In this document: positions 15,643 to 17,932 of the stretch, one piece after another | How positions within the stretch are numbered: position 1 is the first letter of the stretch | How the letters are laid out: each line of letters starts with the position of its first letter | Assembly (NCBI GenBank): GCA_041584015.1 | Contig: JBFHES010000068.1 | Location: forward strand, 1-17,932 | Direction of reading: 5' to 3' | From: JBFHES01 sp041584015 | Lineage (GTDB): Bacteria > Bacteroidota > Bacteroidia > Bacteroidales > M50B96 | DNA: 17,932 nucleotides | The notes under the pieces: generated by a model | Databases searched by the model: none | What the model was told of the DNA's origin: nothing | The model's input: the letters and a program-made list of their open reading frames with translations, nothing else | Translations under genes and position numbers: made by a program

Positions 15643-16083
15643 TTATGCACTAGGGAATTCACCTTTTACAACAACACCCATACTTCTAGCTGTACCTGCT
15701 ACCATTTTCATAGCAGATTCAACAGTGAATGCATTTAAATCGGGCATCTTTTCTTCAGCAATTGCCTTAACTTGATCCCAGGTGATAGTAGCCACTTTCT
15801 TTATGTTTGGTTCTCCAGAACCAGATTTAAGCTTTGCAGATTCTAAAATCTGAACAGCCACAGGTGGCTTCTTAATTATAAAATCAAAAGATTTATCTTT
15901 ATAAACAGTTATAATGACAGGTAAAAGTTTGCCTGCATTTTCTTGAGTACGAGCATTAAACTGCTTACAAAACTCCATGATATTTACACCCTTTGCACCT
16001 AAAGCAGGTCCAACTGGAGGAGATGGATTTGCAGCGCCACCTTTGATCTGCAACTTAATTAACCCTTCAACTTCTTTTGCCAT
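15643..16083 (-). CDS. rplK: Ribosomal protein uL11
   Basis: 50S protein at the GTPase-associated centre, contacting 23S rRNA and elongation factors and needed for the stringent response. Length is 146 residues. The N-terminal domain has the conserved proline-rich segment NPSPPVGPALGAKGVNI (19-35) followed by MEFCKQFN. The C-terminal RNA-binding domain has KMPDLNAF and VAGTARSMGV, both typical. The prolines of the thiopeptide-contacting segment are present, so there is no sign of thiostrepton-type resistance changes there. It lies 42 bases after nusG in the usual cluster. Confidence 0.98.
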   Translation of the reverse strand: MAKEVEGLIKLQIKGGAANPSPPVGPALGAKGVNIMEFCKQFNARTQENAGKLLPVIITVYKDKSFDFIIKKPPVAVQILESAKLKSGSGEPNIKKVATITWDQVKAIAEEKMPDLNAFTVESAMKMVAGTARSMGVVVKGEFPSA

Positions 16084-16125
16084 CGCTAATAATTATTCTA
16101 TTTATAATATGATAAAAACAGGGAA

Positions 16126-16674
16126 TTACTCCTTCTCTACTTGCATGAAGCTAAGCTCGAGCGGAGTTTTTCTACCAAATATTTTTACCATCACTTTAAG
16201 TTTCTTCTTCTCGTCGTTTACTTCTTCAATAATACCTGTGAAGCTGTTAAACGGACCATCTATTACTTTAACTGACTCGCCAACGTAGAAAGGAACGTTA
16301 ATTTCCTCATCGCTTGCTGCCAATTCATCTACTTTACCAAGTATTCTATGCACCTCAGAAACTCTCATTGGAGCAGGATCTCCACCTTTTTCTGTACCTA
16401 AGAAACCAATTACATTAGTAATGTTTCTTATGATATGTGGAATTTCTCCAACAAGTGCTGCTTCTATTAATACATAACCGGGAAATAAATTTCTGTCCTT
16501 AGATATTTTTTTCCCTTTACGGATTTGATAGATTTTTTCAATAGGAATTAGTACCTGGGCTACGTAGTCTTCTAGGTTGTGAAGAGAAATCTCGTTTTCG
16601 ATAGACTCTTTAACTTTCTTCTCCTTACCACCAATGGCCCGTACAACGTACCATTTTTTATCAATTTCTCCCAT
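16126..16674 (-). CDS. nusG: Transcription elongation/antitermination factor NusG
   Basis: Binds RNA polymerase through its N-terminal NGN domain and links it to Rho or ribosomal S10 through its C-terminal KOW domain. The NGN domain covers about residues 7-110 (KKWYVVRAIGGKEKKV, then the hallmark FPGYVLI at 64-70). The KOW domain starts near 129 (FYVGESVKVIDGPFNSFTG) and runs to the end. The 182-residue length is normal for standard NusG. The ATG at 16674 has GGGGAG five bases upstream. It is located between secE and rplK as in most bacteria. The position and full KOW domain argue for true NusG, not a specialised paralogue. Confidence 0.97.
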   Translation of the reverse strand: MGEIDKKWYVVRAIGGKEKKVKESIENEISLHNLEDYVAQVLIPIEKIYQIRKGKKISKDRNLFPGYVLIEAALVGEIPHIIRNITNVIGFLGTEKGGDPAPMRVSEVHRILGKVDELAASDEEINVPFYVGESVKVIDGPFNSFTGIIEEVNDEKKKLKVMVKIFGRKTPLELSFMQVEKE

Positions 16675-16679
16675 CTTAA

Positions 16680-16685
16680 CTCCCC
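16680..16685 (-). promoter_or_regulatory. SD-like site before nusG
   Basis: GGGGAG five bases upstream of the nusG ATG. It supports the chosen start and is stronger than is typical for this phylum. Confidence 0.45.
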
Positions 16686-16698
16686 GTTGAATATGTTA

Positions 16699-16887
16699 TT
16701 AGAACATGCTGTAAACAGCTTCCATCACTTTTCTAAATCCTGTATCCATTAATGCAACAATGAGAGCAATAATTAAAGATGCAATCATAACTACAACAGC
16801 ACTGTTCTGCAGTTCAGACCAACTTGGCCATGTTACTTTATGAACTAGTTCGTTGTATGTTTCTTCAAAGTATAATTTCAGTTTCAT
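16699..16887 (-). CDS. secE: Preprotein translocase subunit SecE
   Basis: Small inner-membrane subunit that clamps SecY in the SecYEG export channel. The 62 residues match the short single-span form found outside enterobacteria. The conserved amphipathic segment with NELVHKVTWPSWSEL (12-26) is followed by one membrane helix at about 29-47 (AVVVMIASLIIALIVAL) and a short periplasmic end. It lies 19 bases after tRNA-Trp and 24 before nusG, so it is probably in one transcript with both. Confidence 0.96.
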   Translation of the reverse strand: MKLKLYFEETYNELVHKVTWPSWSELQNSAVVVMIASLIIALIVALMDTGFRKVMEAVYSMF

Positions 16888-16906
16888 TGTATCTTCATTC
16901 TGATTG

Positions 16907-16979
16907 CACGGGAGGAGCGACTCGAACGCCCGACACCTGGTTTTGGAGACCAGTGCTCTACCAACTGAGCTACACCCGT
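16907..16979 (-). tRNA. tRNA-Trp (anticodon CCA)
   Basis: A 73-base cloverleaf folds on the minus strand. Acceptor arm ACGGGTG pairs with CTCCCGT, D stem GCTC/GAGC, anticodon stem CTGGT/ACCAG around loop CTCCAAA (anticodon CCA), and T stem GGGCG/CGCTC around TTCGAGT. The discriminator base is G, the bacterial Trp identity base. The 3' CCA is not encoded and must be added. The sixth acceptor pair is a U-U mismatch. Position between tuf and secE is common in bacteria. Confidence 0.96.
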
Positions 16980-16987
16980 TTGTTTAT

Positions 16988-17031
16988 AAAAGAAGATCGG
17001 TAAGAGCAGTAGCTTTACCGAATCTTCTTTT
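16988..17031 (-). terminator. Hairpin between tuf and tRNA-Trp
   Basis: A long stem (AAAAGAAGAT with ATCTTCTTTT, then CGGTAA with TTACCG, one bulged base) encloses an 11-base loop. It starts 15 bases after the tuf stop and ends 8 bases before the tRNA. The T run beyond the stem is short, so it could be a weak terminator of tuf or a processing site releasing the tRNA precursor. Confidence 0.6.
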
Positions 17032-17046
17032 TAAAGCCTTTATTGT

Positions 17047-17932
17047 TTAGTCTTCAACTGCAATAATCTGTCCAGCACCTACTGTTCTACCACCTTCACG
17101 GATTGCGAAACGTAGTCCAACATTACAAGCAACAGGATAAATCAAGTTGATATCAATAGTAACATTATCACCAGGCATTACCATTTCAACTCCTTCTGGA
17201 AGTTTAATTTCACCAGTTACATCTAATGTACGAATGTAAAACTGAGGACGGTAATTATTATGGAATGGAGTGTGACGTCCACCTTCTTCTTTCTTAAGAA
17301 CGTATACCTCAGCTTTAACTTTAGTATGCGGCTTAATTGAACCAGGCTTAGCTAATACCATACCACGCTTGATTTCTTTCTTGTCAACACCACGAAGCAA
17401 TAGACCAACATTGTCACCAGCTTCACCGCGATCAAGAATCTTACGGAACATCTCAACACCAGTACAAACAGTCTTACGACCTTCAGCACCTAGTCCAATA
17501 AGGTTAATTTCTTCACCAGAGTTAACAACACCAGTTTCAATACGACCGGTAGCTACAGTACCACGACCAGTAATCGAGAATACATCTTCAACAGGCATCA
17601 AGAATGGTTTCTCAACGTCACGTGGAGGTATTGGAATCCAAGTATCAACAACATCCATAAGCTCCATTACTTTGTCTTCCCACTTTTCTTCACCGTTCAT
17701 TGCTCCAAGAGCAGAACCGTAAATTACAGGTGTATTGTCTCCGTCAAATTCATAGAAGTCTAATAACTCACGAACTTCCATCTCGATTAACTCAAGAAGC
17801 TCTTCGTCGTCAACCATGTCTACTTTATTAATAAACACTACCAATTTAGGTACGTTTACCTGACGTGCTAACAAGATGTGCTCACGAGTTTGAGGCATAG
17901 GGCCATCAGTACCAGCTACAACGATAATAGCA
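17047..17932 (-). CDS. tuf: Elongation factor Tu (5' part outside window)
   Basis: GTPase that delivers aminoacyl-tRNA to the ribosome. The visible part is about 295 residues, the C-terminal three quarters, and the frame is open to the right edge. It begins within the G domain (AIIVVAGTDGPMPQTREHIL). The ATG at 17898 is internal. NKVD (guanine-specificity motif) and SALGA are present. Domain 2 starts near RDVEKPFLMPVEDVFSITGRGTVATGR, and domain 3 ends with VGLRFAIREGGRTVGAGQI. Two small differences from common EF-Tu are Val for Cys in NKCD and Gly for the second Ala in VVAATDGP. Neither removes a key catalytic residue in view. The N-terminal P-loop and switch I are outside the window. Confidence 0.97.
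   Translation of the reverse strand, partial: AIIVVAGTDGPMPQTREHILLARQVNVPKLVVFINKVDMVDDEELLELIEMEVRELLDFYEFDGDNTPVIYGSALGAMNGEEKWEDKVMELMDVVDTWIPIPPRDVEKPFLMPVEDVFSITGRGTVATGRIETGVVNSGEEINLIGLGAEGRKTVCTGVEMFRKILDRGEAGDNVGLLLRGVDKKEIKRGMVLAKPGSIKPHTKVKAEVYVLKKEEGGRHTPFHNNYRPQFYIRTLDVTGEIKLPEGVEMVMPGDNVTIDINLIYPVACNVGLRFAIREGGRTVGAGQIIAVED

Noticed and set aside
17047..17898. Short stand-alone EF-Tu starting at Met 17898
   Set aside because: That Met is the internal one in DGPMPQTRE; the frame continues upstream to the window edge with EF-Tu sequence, so the gene is cut by the edge and not truncated.

Overview
The window looks like chromosomal DNA of a Bacteroidetes bacterium, probably Bacteroidales/Marinilabiliales-like. 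Three things point there: the RpoB and RpoC sequences, the small DUF3467 gene next to rpoC, and the gene order tuf, tRNA-Trp, secE, nusG, rplK, rplA, rplJ, rplL, rpoB, rpoC. The placement below phylum is inference. Composition is moderately AT-rich and few genes have a clear Shine-Dalgarno site, as is usual for the phylum.

Positions 1-1294 hold the 3' part or all of a plus-strand FAD-dependent oxidoreductase, closed by a perfect intrinsic terminator. Positions 1298-2656 are an accessory patch. A minus-strand REP-associated tyrosine transposase (RAYT, an HUH/Y1 enzyme) sits between REP-like hairpins. Downstream of its 5' end is a tandem array with a period of about 185 bp, each unit carrying two different hairpins in opposite orientation. 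Both hairpin classes carry the same tag (CTTCGATTAT, read 5' of the hairpin). I count eight REP-like elements. Together they look like a complete REPtron with BIME-like amplification, and this is the most interesting part of the window.

Positions 2706-5113 hold a two-gene plus-strand operon with overlapping stop and start codons. It encodes a secreted protein with two retropepsin-like aspartyl protease domains and a secreted protein with four tandem CBM48/AMPK-type glycogen-binding modules. A strong terminator follows.

Positions 5258-17932 are all on the minus strand and are read right to left. They begin with the tail of tuf (cut by the window edge), then a hairpin, tRNA-Trp, secE, nusG and the ribosomal protein genes rplK, rplA, rplJ and rplL, then rpoB and rpoC. 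Terminator-like hairpins lie between rplL and rpoB, between rpoB and rpoC, and after rpoC. They suggest a stepwise drop in transcription from ribosomal protein genes to polymerase genes, and a firm end after rpoC. A DUF3467 gene follows the last terminator, apparently with its own promoter. This block is core machinery for translation elongation, protein export, transcription elongation and RNA synthesis.
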